Below are positions 44,189 to 53,947 of a stretch of DNA of 64,000 bases, one piece after another. Each line of letters opens with the position of its first letter. Within the stretch, counting starts at the first letter, position 1. The stretch covers positions 62,001 through 126,000 of the forward strand of contig CANGEW010000003.1 in assembly GCA_947452965.1 (NCBI GenBank), given 5' to 3'. The stretch comes from Chitinophagaceae bacterium. GTDB lineage: Bacteria > Bacteroidota > Bacteroidia > Chitinophagales > Chitinophagaceae. Made by a program: the position numbers and the translations under genes. The notes under the pieces were generated by a model. The model worked only from the letters and a program-made list of their open reading frames with translations. It was not told the origin of the DNA and did not search any database.

Positions 44189-44286
44189 TTATTTTTATTT
44201 TAGATCTAGTTGCAAAAGTAATCAAGAAGTGGCAACAATTTCCTCCTTTCGCAAATTCTACATGGATTTAACAAGCAAAATGAGTT

Positions 44287-44294
44287 TATTTTTG
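44287..44294 (+). promoter_or_regulatory. Possible -7 element for the A-type carrier gene
   Basis: TATTTTTG fits TAnnTTTG and lies 15 bases before ATG 44310. No clear TTG at -33. Confidence 0.4.
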
Positions 44295-44309
44295 TAGAAA
44301 TTTTAATCA

Positions 44310-44654
44310 ATGCAAATCGAAACATCTATACCTGTTCAATTTACAATCTCTGCTAAGACAGAACTTTTGCGTCTTATGGCTGCGGATGGCTTTGATAATT
44401 CTAAGCAGTTAAGAGTCGGCGTAAAAGGAGGTGGCTGTAGCGGCATGACCTATATCCTTGATTTTGATATTATAAAACCTAATGATCAAAAATATGAAAT
44501 AGATGGCTTAAGCTTCATCATGGATAAATCTCATGGAATTTATCTTCAAGGAATGGAGATTGATTGGCAAGGAGGGCTAAATGATAGAGGGTTTACATTT
44601 AAAAACCCGAACGCCAGCAGCACTTGTGGTTGCGGAACCAGTTTTGCAGTTTAA
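44310..44654 (+). CDS. A-type Fe-S cluster carrier (HesB/IscA/SufA family)
   Basis: A 114-residue protein that receives Fe-S clusters from the scaffold and passes them to target enzymes. The three ligand cysteines are Cys43 in GGCSGMTY and Cys106 and Cys108 in TCGCGTSF at the C-terminus. The family has several near-identical branches (IscA, SufA, ErpA) that cannot be told apart here. No isc or suf genes are adjacent. A strong hairpin terminator follows. Confidence 0.92.
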   Translation: MQIETSIPVQFTISAKTELLRLMAADGFDNSKQLRVGVKGGGCSGMTYILDFDIIKPNDQKYEIDGLSFIMDKSHGIYLQGMEIDWQGGLNDRGFTFKNPNASSTCGCGTSFAV

Positions 44655-44712
44655 ATCATTTTTATTGTTATTTACGATATTGTTCTCGTAAAGTTCTAAG
44701 TTATAAGATAAT

Positions 44713-44746
44713 AAAAATCCCCCGAAATTTTATTTGGGGGATTTTT
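44713..44746. terminator. Bidirectional terminator between the A-type carrier gene and secDF
   Basis: AAAAATCCCCC and GGGGGATTTTT form an 11-bp stem around an AT-rich loop. T-runs are present for both strands, and convergent genes lie on each side. Confidence 0.85.
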
Positions 44747-44763
44747 ATTAAATGAATTTGTTA

Positions 44764-47736
44764 TTACAATTCCGGCGCCTTTACCTTTTTTCTTTCTTCT
44801 TTCGCTGCACCTAGTGGTTTGTCTTTTGCGAAATCTACTAGGATAGGGGCTCCTACAAAGATCGATGAGTATGTACCTGTGAATACACCTATTAACATCG
44901 CAAAGGCAAATCCACGAGTTACCTCTCCACCGAAAATAAACAATATTAAAATAGTCAAAAATACCGTCAATGAAGTCATGATGGTACGACTTAATGTATC
45001 GTTAATTGCTTTGTTGATGATCTCGGTTTTAGAAGCGTGCTTCATATCTCTTGAATATTCACGGATTCTGTCAAATACAATTACCGTATCGTTCATAGAG
45101 AAACCAATTACCGTTAATACCGCAGCGATGAAATGCTGATCAATTTCAAGTGGGAATGGAACTATGTCTTTAAAGAATGAGAACACCGCCAATGTAACCA
45201 ATACGTCATGTAATAGAGTTAGGATCGTTCCTGCAGAATATCTCCAATCGCGGAAACGCATAAAAATATATAAGAAGATAATTAACATGGCGAATATAGT
45301 TGCTTTCACCGCACCTCTTTTCAAATCGTCTGATATACTTGGCTGAACGGTTGTTGAACTTTGAATATTTTCACTTACAAATTTATTAAAGGTGATATTG
45401 GCAGGTAAAGACGATTTTAATCCTGCAAATAATCTAGATTGAACCATGCTATCAGCATTTTCTACTCCTTTTAGATATGCAGTAGTGATATTGATGTGAC
45501 GGCCATCTTGACCTACTGTTTTTAAAGTGATGTTATCTCCATCTAAGGCTTTCTTTAAATCATCTCTAAATTGGTTAGTTGCTTCTACTTTCTTGTCAAA
45601 AACAATCGTATAACTGCGACCTCCTTTAAATTCAACTCCTTCATGAAAGCCATTAAAGAACGAGCCAATGCCCGCTAATAATACAAAGGCAGAAATCACA
45701 TAAGCTACTTTTCTGTATTCAATGAATTTGTAGTTGGCATGTTTGAATACTCTTTTCGATAAAGCTGTGAAATAGTTGAAGTGTCTTTGCTTATTAGTCC
45801 AGAAATCTGTAATCAGTCTTGAAACCAATATGCCACAAAATAATGATAATAAGATACCTATAATTTGTGTAGTTGCAAACCCAAGCACTGGGCCTAATCC
45901 AAAATAAGCAAGGATGATGGCAGTCAATAATGAAGTCACGTGAGCATCAATTACCGGCGCCAATGATCTTTTATATCCATCATTAACCGCTTGTTGATAT
46001 GATTTTCCTTTTGTAAGTTCTTCTTTGATTCTTTCAAAGATAATTACGTTAGTATCTACTGCCATACCAATGGTTAAAACTAAACCCGCGATACCTGCAG
46101 CAGTTAGCGTAAAGCCCAATGAAATTAATACACCTACTGTAAACAAAAGGTTTAGTATTAATGCGATGTTAGCTACCCATCCACCCGTGTTGTAGTAAAT
46201 TAACATTAATCCGAAAATTACCAAAAAGGCAATGGCAAAAGCCATGATACCTCCATGAACCGCTTCTTTACCAAGGGTAGGACCTACTACTTGTTCAGCT
46301 ACTATTTTCGCTGGGGCATCTAATTTACCTGACTTTAAAATATTGGCAAGATCTTGCGCTTCTTCAACAGTAAAACTTCCTGAAATTTCAGAACTGCCAC
46401 CTTCTATGGCGCCGTTTACTCTTGGGGCACTGTATACAATATTATCTAATGCTATCGCAATCGGACGTCCCACATTTTTACCTGTCAGTTTAGCCCATAA
46501 TTTAGCCCCAACACTCGTCATGTTCATTTTGATAGCAGGTTTGCCAAGTTCATCGTAATCCTGACGAGCTTCCTCTACTGATTCACCTTCGAGGGGAGCC
46601 TTTTCTGATCCTAAATTTGTTTTAATGGCGTATAGTGGAAAATAACGAACATTTCCTTTTGCTGACTTTTCTTCGATGCCGAATAAGAATTTGATATTTG
46701 CTGGTAATGCAGTTTTAACGATTTCATTATTCACATAGCTGTTGAAAGTAGCTGTATCTTGAAGTGCAACGTTACCAATGGCCGGAGCAAAAAATCTTTT
46801 CCCGGATTTATCAGTTTGAACATCAATGGGATTCATTACTTTAAAGAATGGATTCGCATTCTTTTTTGAAAGAGAAGAGTCTTTTGCTTTTGTGCTATCT
46901 CCTTCGGTAACACCGTTTAAATATTTTTGTAGATTTTCATCTGCAATTTTTAATGAATTCGCTAATTCGTCAATTTGGTAAACTTCCCAAAATTGAAGAT
47001 TAGCAGATGATTGTAAAAACTTACGAACTCTTTCAGGGTCACTGATGCCGGCAAGTTCTACGTTGATAACGCCTTTGTTTTCATCTAAATTGATATTAGG
47101 TTGAGCCACACCGAACTTATCGATACGCTTAACTAATATTTTATAAGTTTGATTGATAGCGCCTTTTGCTACGAGTCTGATTTTATTGATTACGGTTTGA
47201 TCGTTGTCATCAACTTTAATTTCTTTTGCCGGACCCGCGAACAAAGAAGATAGTTTCCCCGCTCCATTTTGCTTGATGTAAGCATCGCTGAATAAAGTGA
47301 TATAGTCTGATTCGCTATTGGCTTTTTGAGAAGTGGCTGATTGTAGAGCCATCAACAATTGAGGGTCCCGTGGATTATTGCTTAAAGACTTTAGCATTCC
47401 TTCTAAACTCACATCCATGGTTACACTCATACCACCCTGTAAATCCAAGCCAAGGTTTAATTCATTTTCTTTACACTTTTGGTAGGTAGTCCCTGCAATA
47501 GGAAAAATGCTTTTGTCTTTTGTGCTATCTAAAATTCTTTGTGTTCTTGCTTTTACCATAAGGTCTTTTTCTTCAGCAGAAAAAGTCCCTGTTGCTGTTT
47601 GTCTTTTTACAAATTTTTCAGCTTGAGCTTTAACATCATTTTCGTAGTTACGAACAACTAATGTGTAGGAGAGCTCCCATAGTGATATCAAAATTAATGC
47701 GATGGTAAAAAACCAAACTAAGCCTTTCAATCTCAT
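44764..47736 (-). CDS. secDF: Fused protein translocase subunit SecDF
   Basis: A proton-driven inner-membrane factor (990 residues) that helps pull exported proteins through SecYEG. The SecD half starts with one helix, the NLGLDLQGGMSV signature (about 93-104), a very large periplasmic P1 domain, and five helices. The SecF half starts again with a helix and GVEFKGGRSY, followed by five helices with FSMNDTVIVFDRIRE. About 12 helices in all. A Lys/Glu-rich cytoplasmic tail ends the protein. secD and secF are fused in many Bacteroidota. yajC, a partner, is at 49.9 kb. Confidence 0.96.
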   Translation of the reverse strand: MRLKGLVWFFTIALILISLWELSYTLVVRNYENDVKAQAEKFVKRQTATGTFSAEEKDLMVKARTQRILDSTKDKSIFPIAGTTYQKCKENELNLGLDLQGGMSVTMDVSLEGMLKSLSNNPRDPQLLMALQSATSQKANSESDYITLFSDAYIKQNGAGKLSSLFAGPAKEIKVDDNDQTVINKIRLVAKGAINQTYKILVKRIDKFGVAQPNINLDENKGVINVELAGISDPERVRKFLQSSANLQFWEVYQIDELANSLKIADENLQKYLNGVTEGDSTKAKDSSLSKKNANPFFKVMNPIDVQTDKSGKRFFAPAIGNVALQDTATFNSYVNNEIVKTALPANIKFLFGIEEKSAKGNVRYFPLYAIKTNLGSEKAPLEGESVEEARQDYDELGKPAIKMNMTSVGAKLWAKLTGKNVGRPIAIALDNIVYSAPRVNGAIEGGSSEISGSFTVEEAQDLANILKSGKLDAPAKIVAEQVVGPTLGKEAVHGGIMAFAIAFLVIFGLMLIYYNTGGWVANIALILNLLFTVGVLISLGFTLTAAGIAGLVLTIGMAVDTNVIIFERIKEELTKGKSYQQAVNDGYKRSLAPVIDAHVTSLLTAIILAYFGLGPVLGFATTQIIGILLSLFCGILVSRLITDFWTNKQRHFNYFTALSKRVFKHANYKFIEYRKVAYVISAFVLLAGIGSFFNGFHEGVEFKGGRSYTIVFDKKVEATNQFRDDLKKALDGDNITLKTVGQDGRHINITTAYLKGVENADSMVQSRLFAGLKSSLPANITFNKFVSENIQSSTTVQPSISDDLKRGAVKATIFAMLIIFLYIFMRFRDWRYSAGTILTLLHDVLVTLAVFSFFKDIVPFPLEIDQHFIAAVLTVIGFSMNDTVIVFDRIREYSRDMKHASKTEIINKAINDTLSRTIMTSLTVFLTILILFIFGGEVTRGFAFAMLIGVFTGTYSSIFVGAPILVDFAKDKPLGAAKEERKKVKAPEL

Positions 47737-47784
47737 GATTTAATGTACTTTAGTGACAACAATGTCGGTTTAAAAAATAGTGTG

Positions 47785-47792
47785 CAAATATA
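47785..47792 (-). promoter_or_regulatory. -7 element of the secDF promoter
   Basis: On the minus strand TATATTTG matches TAnnTTTG exactly, 48 bases before the secDF ATG. No good TTG at -33. Confidence 0.5.
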
Positions 47793-48010
47793 GGGGAAAA
47801 TAATGACGAGTTATAGCTTTAGAGCGATTACTTTGCAAGCTTTCATATTAATTTAAAAGAATTGGCAGTAGAGTGGTTGTTTTTGAAAAAAAACAATATT
47901 TATCAATTGTTTATAAATTTATTTTAAAATATATCTGTTGTGCAAAAAGAAACCTTCCCAATTCCCATATTCCGTTGATAATTATTTAATTTAGCAAAAA
48001 AATCAAATTT

Positions 48011-49204
48011 ATGGAGTTGTCTAGCTTACTTTCTCGATTTAATGAACCCGAAACCCTCAAAATGGCAAAACTTGGAAGAGAACTGAGAGCTCAAGGCGTT
48101 GATGTTACGGATTTAAGTTTGGGTGAGCCTGATTTTGACACTCCGAATCACATCAAAGAAGCAGCAAAAAAAGCTATCGATGACAATTTTAGTCATTATA
48201 CTCCTGTATCTGGCTATCTAGATCTTCGCCAGGCGGTTTGCACAAAATTATTAAGAGATAACGGACTGGAATATACACCAGAACAAATTATAGTAAGTAC
48301 GGGAGCCAAGCAAAGTATCGCCAATATTGTTTTAGCACTGGTTGATAAAGGTGACGAAGTGATTATCCCAACGCCTTTTTGGGTAACGTATAGTGAAATT
48401 GTAAAATTGGCCGGAGGTGTTCCTGTTTTGGTTAGAACCAAAATTGACAATGACTATAAGATTACTCCAGAAGAGTTACAAGCTCATATTACTTCCAAAA
48501 CAAAACTATTTATGTTTTCTTCTCCGTGCAATCCTAGCGGCACTGTATATACGAAAGAAGAATTATTTCAATTAGCGAACGTTTTTGAAAAGCATCCTCA
48601 TGTGTCGATTATGAGTGACGAGATATACGAGTACATCAATTTTATTGGCAAGCATGAGAGCATCGCTCAGTTTGAAGCTGTAAAGAATCAGGTGATAGTA
48701 ATCAATGGATTGAGTAAAGGATATGCCATGACAGGTTGGAGAATTGGTTACCTGGCAGCTCCCATTTCAATAGTAAAAGCTTGCGAAAAAATACAGGGGC
48801 AATTTACAAGCGCTACCAATTCTATCGGACAACGTGCAGCCATTGCGGCACTATTAGGCGATATGCAGCCTACTCAACAAATGATTAAGGCTTTTACAGA
48901 AAGAAGAAAACTGATTTTACAATTAGTAAAAGAAATTCCCGGCTTGGTTTGTAACGAACCTGCTGGTGCATTTTACATATTTCCTGAAGTAGCTAGTTTT
49001 TTCGGAAAGAAAACGAAGGACGGCATCGTTATTCAAAATGCTGATGATTTGTGTATGTATTTATTAAACGTAGCACATGTATCTACTGTTACGGGTTCTG
49101 CTTTTGGTGAACCCAATTGCATCAGAATGTCATTTGCTAATAGTATTGAAAACATAGAGAAGGCTTTTGCTAAAATAAAAATAGCTTTGTCTTCGTTAAG
49201 CTAA
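48011..49204 (+). CDS. Class I PLP-dependent aminotransferase (aspartate aminotransferase type)
   Basis: A 397-residue fold-type I aminotransferase. PLP would be held by Lys236 in INGLSKGYAMTGWRIGY. Also seen are SPCNPSGTVY (the Asn that contacts the PLP ring), SDEIYEYI and, near the end, RMSFANS (the Arg that binds the substrate carboxylate). The sequence resembles the subgroup Ib aspartate aminotransferases that may also use prephenate, but the amino-donor range is not certain. It is divergent from secDF with 274 bases between them. A weak TAATTTAG -7-like box lies at 47987-47994. Confidence 0.9.
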   Translation: MELSSLLSRFNEPETLKMAKLGRELRAQGVDVTDLSLGEPDFDTPNHIKEAAKKAIDDNFSHYTPVSGYLDLRQAVCTKLLRDNGLEYTPEQIIVSTGAKQSIANIVLALVDKGDEVIIPTPFWVTYSEIVKLAGGVPVLVRTKIDNDYKITPEELQAHITSKTKLFMFSSPCNPSGTVYTKEELFQLANVFEKHPHVSIMSDEIYEYINFIGKHESIAQFEAVKNQVIVINGLSKGYAMTGWRIGYLAAPISIVKACEKIQGQFTSATNSIGQRAAIAALLGDMQPTQQMIKAFTERRKLILQLVKEIPGLVCNEPAGAFYIFPEVASFFGKKTKDGIVIQNADDLCMYLLNVAHVSTVTGSAFGEPNCIRMSFANSIENIEKAFAKIKIALSSLS

Positions 49205-49210
49205 TTAGCT

Positions 49211-49807
49211 CTAATTTTTTGTTGCTGAAAGAATGAGGAGTTTTTCATGTATCTCCATTACTTGTTTTATAACAGATTCTTTCTCATCATTGGTAATAAC
49301 ATAATCACATTTACTCATTTTTTCTTCTTCATTCAGCTGTTGAGTCATTCGAGCCTCTATAGCTGATTGTGACACTTGATCCCTTTTCATAGCTCTATGT
49401 AAACGAATACTTGCGGGGGCGAATACTCCAATAATAACGTCGAATTCTTTTTCAGATTGGCTTTCAAAGATAAGAGCTGCTTCTTTTAAAGCGTAGGGAT
49501 AAGTTTGTTCACTCATCCATTTTTTTGTGTAGGCTATCGTTGCAGGGTGTACGATTTTATTTAATGAGGCTAAACTCGAAGCGTTATTAAAAACGATTGA
49601 AGAAATATATGGCGTGTTGATTTTATTAGATTCATAACTCTTAGGGCCTAGTAGGTCTATAATCGACTTTTTTACTACTTCGTCTTCCTCCATGATTTTT
49701 TTTGCAATTATATCTGCATGTAAAACAGGAGCGCCTAATATTTCAAAAACTTTTGTAATGGTAGTTTTACCACTTCCAATTCCACCTGTGATTCCTACTT
49801 TTAACAA
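49211..49807 (-). CDS. coaE: Dephospho-CoA kinase
   Basis: It phosphorylates the 3'-hydroxyl of dephospho-CoA, the last step of CoA synthesis. The P-loop GGIGSGKT is at residues 8-15, the acceptor-site HADIIAKK follows, and the length is 198. The conserved VHP...Y segment is present. It is the last gene of the nusB-DUF1573-yajC-coaE run, 96 bases after yajC, and ends 6 bases from the convergent aminotransferase stop. Confidence 0.95.
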   Translation of the reverse strand: MLKVGITGGIGSGKTTITKVFEILGAPVLHADIIAKKIMEEDEVVKKSIIDLLGPKSYESNKINTPYISSIVFNNASSLASLNKIVHPATIAYTKKWMSEQTYPYALKEAALIFESQSEKEFDVIIGVFAPASIRLHRAMKRDQVSQSAIEARMTQQLNEEEKMSKCDYVITNDEKESVIKQVMEIHEKLLILSATKN

Positions 49808-49903
49808 GATGTAAACTTTTGTTTATATAAAAATAGCCAGTACTGGTTGTAACACCAAAACTAGCTATTGAATCTTTAATGAGTTTTTGTGGAGTAGCCC
49901 CGA

Positions 49904-50239
49904 TTATTTTTTATCTTCCACGGCAGGCTTATTAATGGCGGCTGTCCATTCCATACTAATGGCTTGTTTTTCAATTTTCATGTAGCTACCTGGACTTGTT
50001 TCAATATTTAGTGTAGCATCTTCATTTACTTTATTGATGGTTGCGTGAATACCAGCGATCGTAACAATTTTATCCCCTTTTTGTAAATCGTTGATGAATT
50101 GCTTTTGCTGTTTGGCTTTTTTGGCTTGAGGACGAATCATGAAAAAATAAAAAACCACGATCATTAATCCCATGATAATTAATGTAGATCCGCCACCACC
50201 TGGCTGTTGTGCTTGTAAAATTGTAGTAAGTAATTGCAT
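49904..50239 (-). CDS. yajC: Preprotein translocase subunit YajC
   Basis: A small partner of SecDF at the translocon. I choose ATG 50239 (111 residues). A longer frame to 50296 adds 19 polar residues and would overlap the DUF1573 gene. The N-terminal part is Gly-rich (QQPGGGGS), followed by one membrane helix with the family phrase FYFFMIRPQAKKAKQQ and a cytoplasmic domain with GDKIVTIAGIHA. It follows the DUF1573 gene by 31 bases. Confidence 0.93.
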   Translation of the reverse strand: MQLLTTILQAQQPGGGGSTLIIMGLMIVVFYFFMIRPQAKKAKQQKQFINDLQKGDKIVTIAGIHATINKVNEDATLNIETSPGSYMKIEKQAISMEWTAAINKPAVEDKK

Positions 50240-50270
50240 TTTATTTGAGTTGTATGATGATGAATATGAA

Positions 50271-50714
50271 TTAGTTCTTAGGTTGATCTTTTCCAATCAC
50301 GGTTCCCTTTAATACAAGAGGGGGAAATTCAGGATTGGCATTTGAAGTAACTGTGATGGTTTTATGTGCTTCGCCAGGCCTGTGATCGCTGTTGAATTTT
50401 ACTTTTATGTAACCTATTTCTCCAGGTTGTACTGGTTTTTCAGGCTTCTCTGGAATGGTACATCCACAACTTGCTACTGCATTTTGAACAGACAATGGAT
50501 GAGCGCCAGTGTTTTTGAATCTATAATTATAGGTTACGATTTCGCCTTCGTTAACTTTGCCGAAATCGTAAGTAGTATCAATGATTTGAACAGTTGTGGG
50601 TGGAAAAGTGTCTTGAGAGGCCGCAGCTACATTATTGTTTTTGTTATTGTTTTTTCGGATGTCGCAACTTGTAATAAATGTTATGCATCCAATGAGAATA
50701 AAAAATTGTTTCAT
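50271..50714 (-). CDS. DUF1573 lipoprotein
   Basis: A 147-residue lipoprotein: signal with a lipobox ending at Cys17 (FITSC), a low-complexity Asn-rich linker (NNNKNNNVAAA), then one DUF1573 Ig-like domain (about 43-140). That domain contains YDFGKVNEGEIVTYNYRFKN and VASCGCT, whose paired cysteines are typical. It is likely in the periplasm or at the outer membrane, role unknown. It is 10 bases downstream of nusB in an arrangement common in this phylum. Confidence 0.88.
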   Translation of the reverse strand: MKQFFILIGCITFITSCDIRKNNNKNNNVAAASQDTFPPTTVQIIDTTYDFGKVNEGEIVTYNYRFKNTGAHPLSVQNAVASCGCTIPEKPEKPVQPGEIGYIKVKFNSDHRPGEAHKTITVTSNANPEFPPLVLKGTVIGKDQPKN

Positions 50715-50724
50715 TTTTTTTAAT

Positions 50725-51657
50725 TTAAAGGGTGCTATTTTTAAAGTTAATTTTTTTTATTTTATTGGCTGAAGTTAACTCTTTATTTATATTATCTAGT
50801 AGACCATTGATGAATTGCCCGCTTTGTACTGTACTATATTCTTTGGCTAAATCGATGTACTCATTAATGGTAACTTTGGTTGGAATGGTTTCAAAAAATA
50901 AAAATTCACAAACGCCCATTTGTAAAATAATTAGATCTAATGAGGCAATTCTATCTGCGTCCCAATTTTTAAGTTTAGGCTTTATCAACTCCAGTGTAAA
51001 GGCTGATTTATCTAGTACAGTTAAAAGTAGGTTGTTGGCAAAATCCCATTTTTCATCACTAAGCATTTTATCAAATGGCCAGTCTGAAGGTTTGCTTAAA
51101 TAATTCATTACGAGTGTTTGCATCAAAGAAGCGTCATCATCCCAGTTAATAAATAATTCTTCTACATGATTAATAAAAGCTTCATTTGGCAGCATTAGAT
51201 TATTGAAGATAAACTCCAATATTTTCTTTTCTGATTTTTTGTCTCTAGATGGTTCTGAAGTGTAATCAGCATATTCTTCTGACTGTACTAATTTAGTGTA
51301 TATTTTTTTTAAAAGTTCAGCGTCAATTAATGAGCTACATTTTGTGTCGGTTACCTGTTGAACAAAAGACTTGTTCTCGATGGTTTTCCATAGCAACTCA
51401 TTACCTGCGATCTTTGTATTAATGTTTAAGTCTTCTTTGGTTGGGAGATGCTTGCTTGCTTTATTTCTTGCATCCACTTCTGCATATCTAGCAACTTCTG
51501 TTATAAAGAAATTAAGATAAGTGAACAAATGAGCACTTTGTTGCACCTTATTTTTTAATATAGAAGTAGGTTCACCGGGTTTTGTTTCTCCACTCATAGA
51601 GTCAAGTGCATACAATGTTTGCATTACTTTAACCCTAATATTTCGTCTGCTGATCAT
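50725..51657 (-). CDS. nusB: Transcription antitermination factor NusB (long form)
   Basis: It binds boxA RNA with S10 (NusE) during rRNA transcription. At 310 residues it is over twice the length of E. coli NusB. The N-terminus starts with the NusB-like ISRRNIRVKVMQTLYALD. The recognisable C-terminal NusB helices run from about 210 (NLLLTVLDKSAFTLELIKPKLKNWDADRIASLDLIIL) to TKVTINEYIDLAKEYS. The insert between them is a helical region typical of the Bacteroidota form. It heads the operon with DUF1573, yajC and coaE and is divergent from groES. Confidence 0.88.
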   Translation of the reverse strand: MISRRNIRVKVMQTLYALDSMSGETKPGEPTSILKNKVQQSAHLFTYLNFFITEVARYAEVDARNKASKHLPTKEDLNINTKIAGNELLWKTIENKSFVQQVTDTKCSSLIDAELLKKIYTKLVQSEEYADYTSEPSRDKKSEKKILEFIFNNLMLPNEAFINHVEELFINWDDDASLMQTLVMNYLSKPSDWPFDKMLSDEKWDFANNLLLTVLDKSAFTLELIKPKLKNWDADRIASLDLIILQMGVCEFLFFETIPTKVTINEYIDLAKEYSTVQSGQFINGLLDNINKELTSANKIKKINFKNSTL

Positions 51658-51762
51658 CTAGTGGTACATTTTGGACGGCGAATTTAAGGTTTTTATTCAA
51701 GTTATTATTTATTCATTTGATATTGTTTTGTGAAAAAATGTCTTATTCTATCTTACAATCTG

Positions 51763-51784
51763 ACAAGTATGACAGATTATTATG
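51763..51784. promoter_or_regulatory. Possible operator upstream of groES
   Basis: An imperfect inverted repeat, AATCTG then a 10-base centre then CAGATT, with TGACA occurring twice inside or next to it (CTGACAAGTATGACAG). It lies about 20 bases upstream of the -33 element. It is not a CIRCE element (no TTAGCACTC arms). Heat-shock control is a guess. Confidence 0.3.
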
Positions 51785-51802
51785 CCAACAATGTCATTTT
51801 AT

Positions 51803-51831
51803 TTGATTGGTATGATATTCGCCTACATTTG
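51803..51831 (+). promoter_or_regulatory. groES-groEL promoter (TTG-N18-TACATTTG)
   Basis: TTG at 51803-51805, an 18-base spacer and TACATTTG at 51824-51831 make a complete Bacteroidota housekeeping promoter. The leader to the groES ATG would be about 45 bases. Confidence 0.78.
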
Positions 51832-51881
51832 CATACCCTATATAAAGGGCCTATTTTAAAACGAATCAAAAACATACAAAC

Positions 51882-52163
51882 ATGGCAAAAAAGTTAAACA
51901 TTACTCCATTACACGATCGAGTAATCGTGCAACCAGCTGCAGCAGAAGAAAAAACTGCTGGCGGTATCATTATTCCTGACACAGCAAAAGAAAAACCTCA
52001 ACGTGGGGTGGTTGTAGCTGCTGGACCGGGTAAAAAAGACGAACCGGTTACTGTTAAAGCCGGCAACACCGTATTATATGGTAAATATGCCGGAACGGAA
52101 ATCTCTATTGAAGGGGTTGATTATCTTATCATGCGTGAAAGTGATATTTTGGCTATCGTATAA
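51882..52163 (+). CDS. groES: Co-chaperonin GroES
   Basis: A 93-residue lid of the GroEL chamber. The N-terminal [31 protein letters not shown] contains the mobile loop (about 18-33) that docks on GroEL. The C-terminal [10 protein letters not shown] closes the beta-barrel. It lies 68 bases upstream of groEL and shares its promoter. Confidence 0.98.
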   Translation: MAKKLNITPLHDRVIVQPAAAEEKTAGGIIIPDTAKEKPQRGVVVAAGPGKKDEPVTVKAGNTVLYGKYAGTEISIEGVDYLIMRESDILAIV

Positions 52164-52231
52164 TTTACAAAGTAAGTTAAAGGTTAGTCGGTTTAATTTT
52201 AATTACATAACAATTCATAAAATTTACTTAA

Positions 52232-53869
52232 ATGTCAAAAATGATTTTCTTCGATATCGAAGCAAGAAATAAAATGAAAAAAGGAGTGGATACTTTGGCA
52301 AATGCCGTTAAAGTAACACTGGGACCTAAAGGTCGTAATGTAGTAATTGAAAAGAAATTTGGTGCACCACAAGTAACGAAAGATGGTGTTTCAGTTGCAA
52401 AGGAAATTGAATTGGAAGATCCTATCGAAAATATGGGTGCTCAAATGGTTAAAGAAGTAGCTTCTAAAACTGCTGATATTGCAGGAGATGGAACGACTAC
52501 GGCTACAGTGTTGGCGCAAGCTATTATCAGCGAAGGTTTGAAAATGGTTGCTGCTGGGGCCAATCCAATGGATTTAAAAAGAGGAATTGATAAAGCAGTT
52601 TCTTTAGTTGTTGATAATTTAAAAGGGCAATCACAAACCGTTGGAAACGATAGTAAAAAAATTCAACAAGTGGCTACCATATCTGCTAACAATGATGAAA
52701 CCATCGGTAAATTAATAGCAGAAGCTTTTGCTAAAGTTGGAAAAGAAGGCGTAATCACTGTTGAAGAAGCAAAAGGAACTGACACCACTGTTGATGTTGT
52801 AGAAGGTATGCAATTTGATCGTGGATATGTTTCTCCCTATTTCGTTACTAATAGCGAAAAAATGGAAGCGGAGTTACAAAATCCTTACATCTTAATTTAT
52901 GATAAAAAAGTTTCTGCCATGAAAGACATTCTTCATATTTTGGAGAAAGTTGCTCAAACGGGTCGTCCTTTATTAATCATTGCTGAAGATTTAGAAGGGG
53001 AAGCATTGGCTACATTAGTTGTGAACAAATTGCGTGGAACGATCAAAGTGGCAGCTGTAAAAGCACCAGGATTTGGTGATAGAAGAAAAGAAATGTTGCA
53101 AGACATAGCTATTTTGACAGCAGGTATCGTTGTAAGTGAAGAACAAGGTTACAAGTTGGAAAATGCAGATTTAACCTATTTAGGTCAAGCAGCTTCTGTA
53201 ACAATTGATAAGGATAATACTACAATCGTTGGCGGTAAAGGAAAAAAATCAGATATCTCTGCGAGGGTAAATCAAATTAAAGCACAGGTTGAAAATACAA
53301 CTAGCGATTACGATCGTGAAAAATTACAAGAGCGTTTGGCTAAATTAGCTGGTGGCGTTGCTGTGTTGTATGTTGGTGCAGCTACAGAGGTTGAAATGAA
53401 AGAGAAAAAAGATAGAGTAGATGATGCTTTGCATGCTACGCGTGCGGCTGTTGAAGAAGGAATTGTTCCTGGCGGTGGCGTTGCTTATATTCGTGCGGTA
53501 GCAAGTTTAGATGCGAAAGTAAAAGGTCAAATTGAAGATGAGCAAACAGGTATGCAAATTGTTCGTCGTGCTTTGGAAGAGCCAATGCGTACCTTAACTG
53601 CTAATGCAGGTATCGATGGTTCTATTGTAGTGCAAAGAATCAAAGAAGGGAAAGCCGATTTCGGATTTAATGCAAGAACAGAGACGTACGAAAACTTATT
53701 CAAAGCAGGTGTTATAGATCCTACTAAAGTGAGTCGTGTGGCATTGGAAAATGCTGCATCTATCGCAGGTATGTTATTAACTACAGAATGCGTAATAGCA
53801 GACAAACCTAAAAAAGAAGAGCCACATATGCATGGTGGTGCACCGGATATGGGAGGCATGGGATATTAA
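52232..53869 (+). CDS. groEL: Chaperonin GroEL
   Basis: A 545-residue ATP-dependent folding chaperone forming double heptamer rings. The ATP-binding segments LGPKGRNV and [13 protein letters not shown], the central [13 protein letters not shown] and the flexible Gly/Met-rich tail ([14 protein letters not shown]) are all present. The N-terminal [16 protein letters not shown] is the Bacteroidota form. It is the second gene of the groES operon and is followed by a hairpin terminator. A single groE locus is seen here. Confidence 0.98.
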   Translation: MSKMIFFDIEARNKMKKGVDTLANAVKVTLGPKGRNVVIEKKFGAPQVTKDGVSVAKEIELEDPIENMGAQMVKEVASKTADIAGDGTTTATVLAQAIISEGLKMVAAGANPMDLKRGIDKAVSLVVDNLKGQSQTVGNDSKKIQQVATISANNDETIGKLIAEAFAKVGKEGVITVEEAKGTDTTVDVVEGMQFDRGYVSPYFVTNSEKMEAELQNPYILIYDKKVSAMKDILHILEKVAQTGRPLLIIAEDLEGEALATLVVNKLRGTIKVAAVKAPGFGDRRKEMLQDIAILTAGIVVSEEQGYKLENADLTYLGQAASVTIDKDNTTIVGGKGKKSDISARVNQIKAQVENTTSDYDREKLQERLAKLAGGVAVLYVGAATEVEMKEKKDRVDDALHATRAAVEEGIVPGGGVAYIRAVASLDAKVKGQIEDEQTGMQIVRRALEEPMRTLTANAGIDGSIVVQRIKEGKADFGFNARTETYENLFKAGVIDPTKVSRVALENAASIAGMLLTTECVIADKPKKEEPHMHGGAPDMGGMGY

Positions 53870-53898
53870 TCACATCTTAAATGACCGAATCATTTTCA

Positions 53899-53930
53899 TA
53901 AAGAATCCCGCAACGGCTGGATTCTTTATT
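53899..53930 (+). terminator. Terminator of groES-groEL
   Basis: TAAAGAATCC and GGATTCTTTA form a perfect 10-bp stem with a 10-base loop, followed by T-rich TTTATAC. It is 30 bases after the groEL stop. Confidence 0.8.
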
Positions 53931-53947
53931 TATACAGGGGCTTTGTT

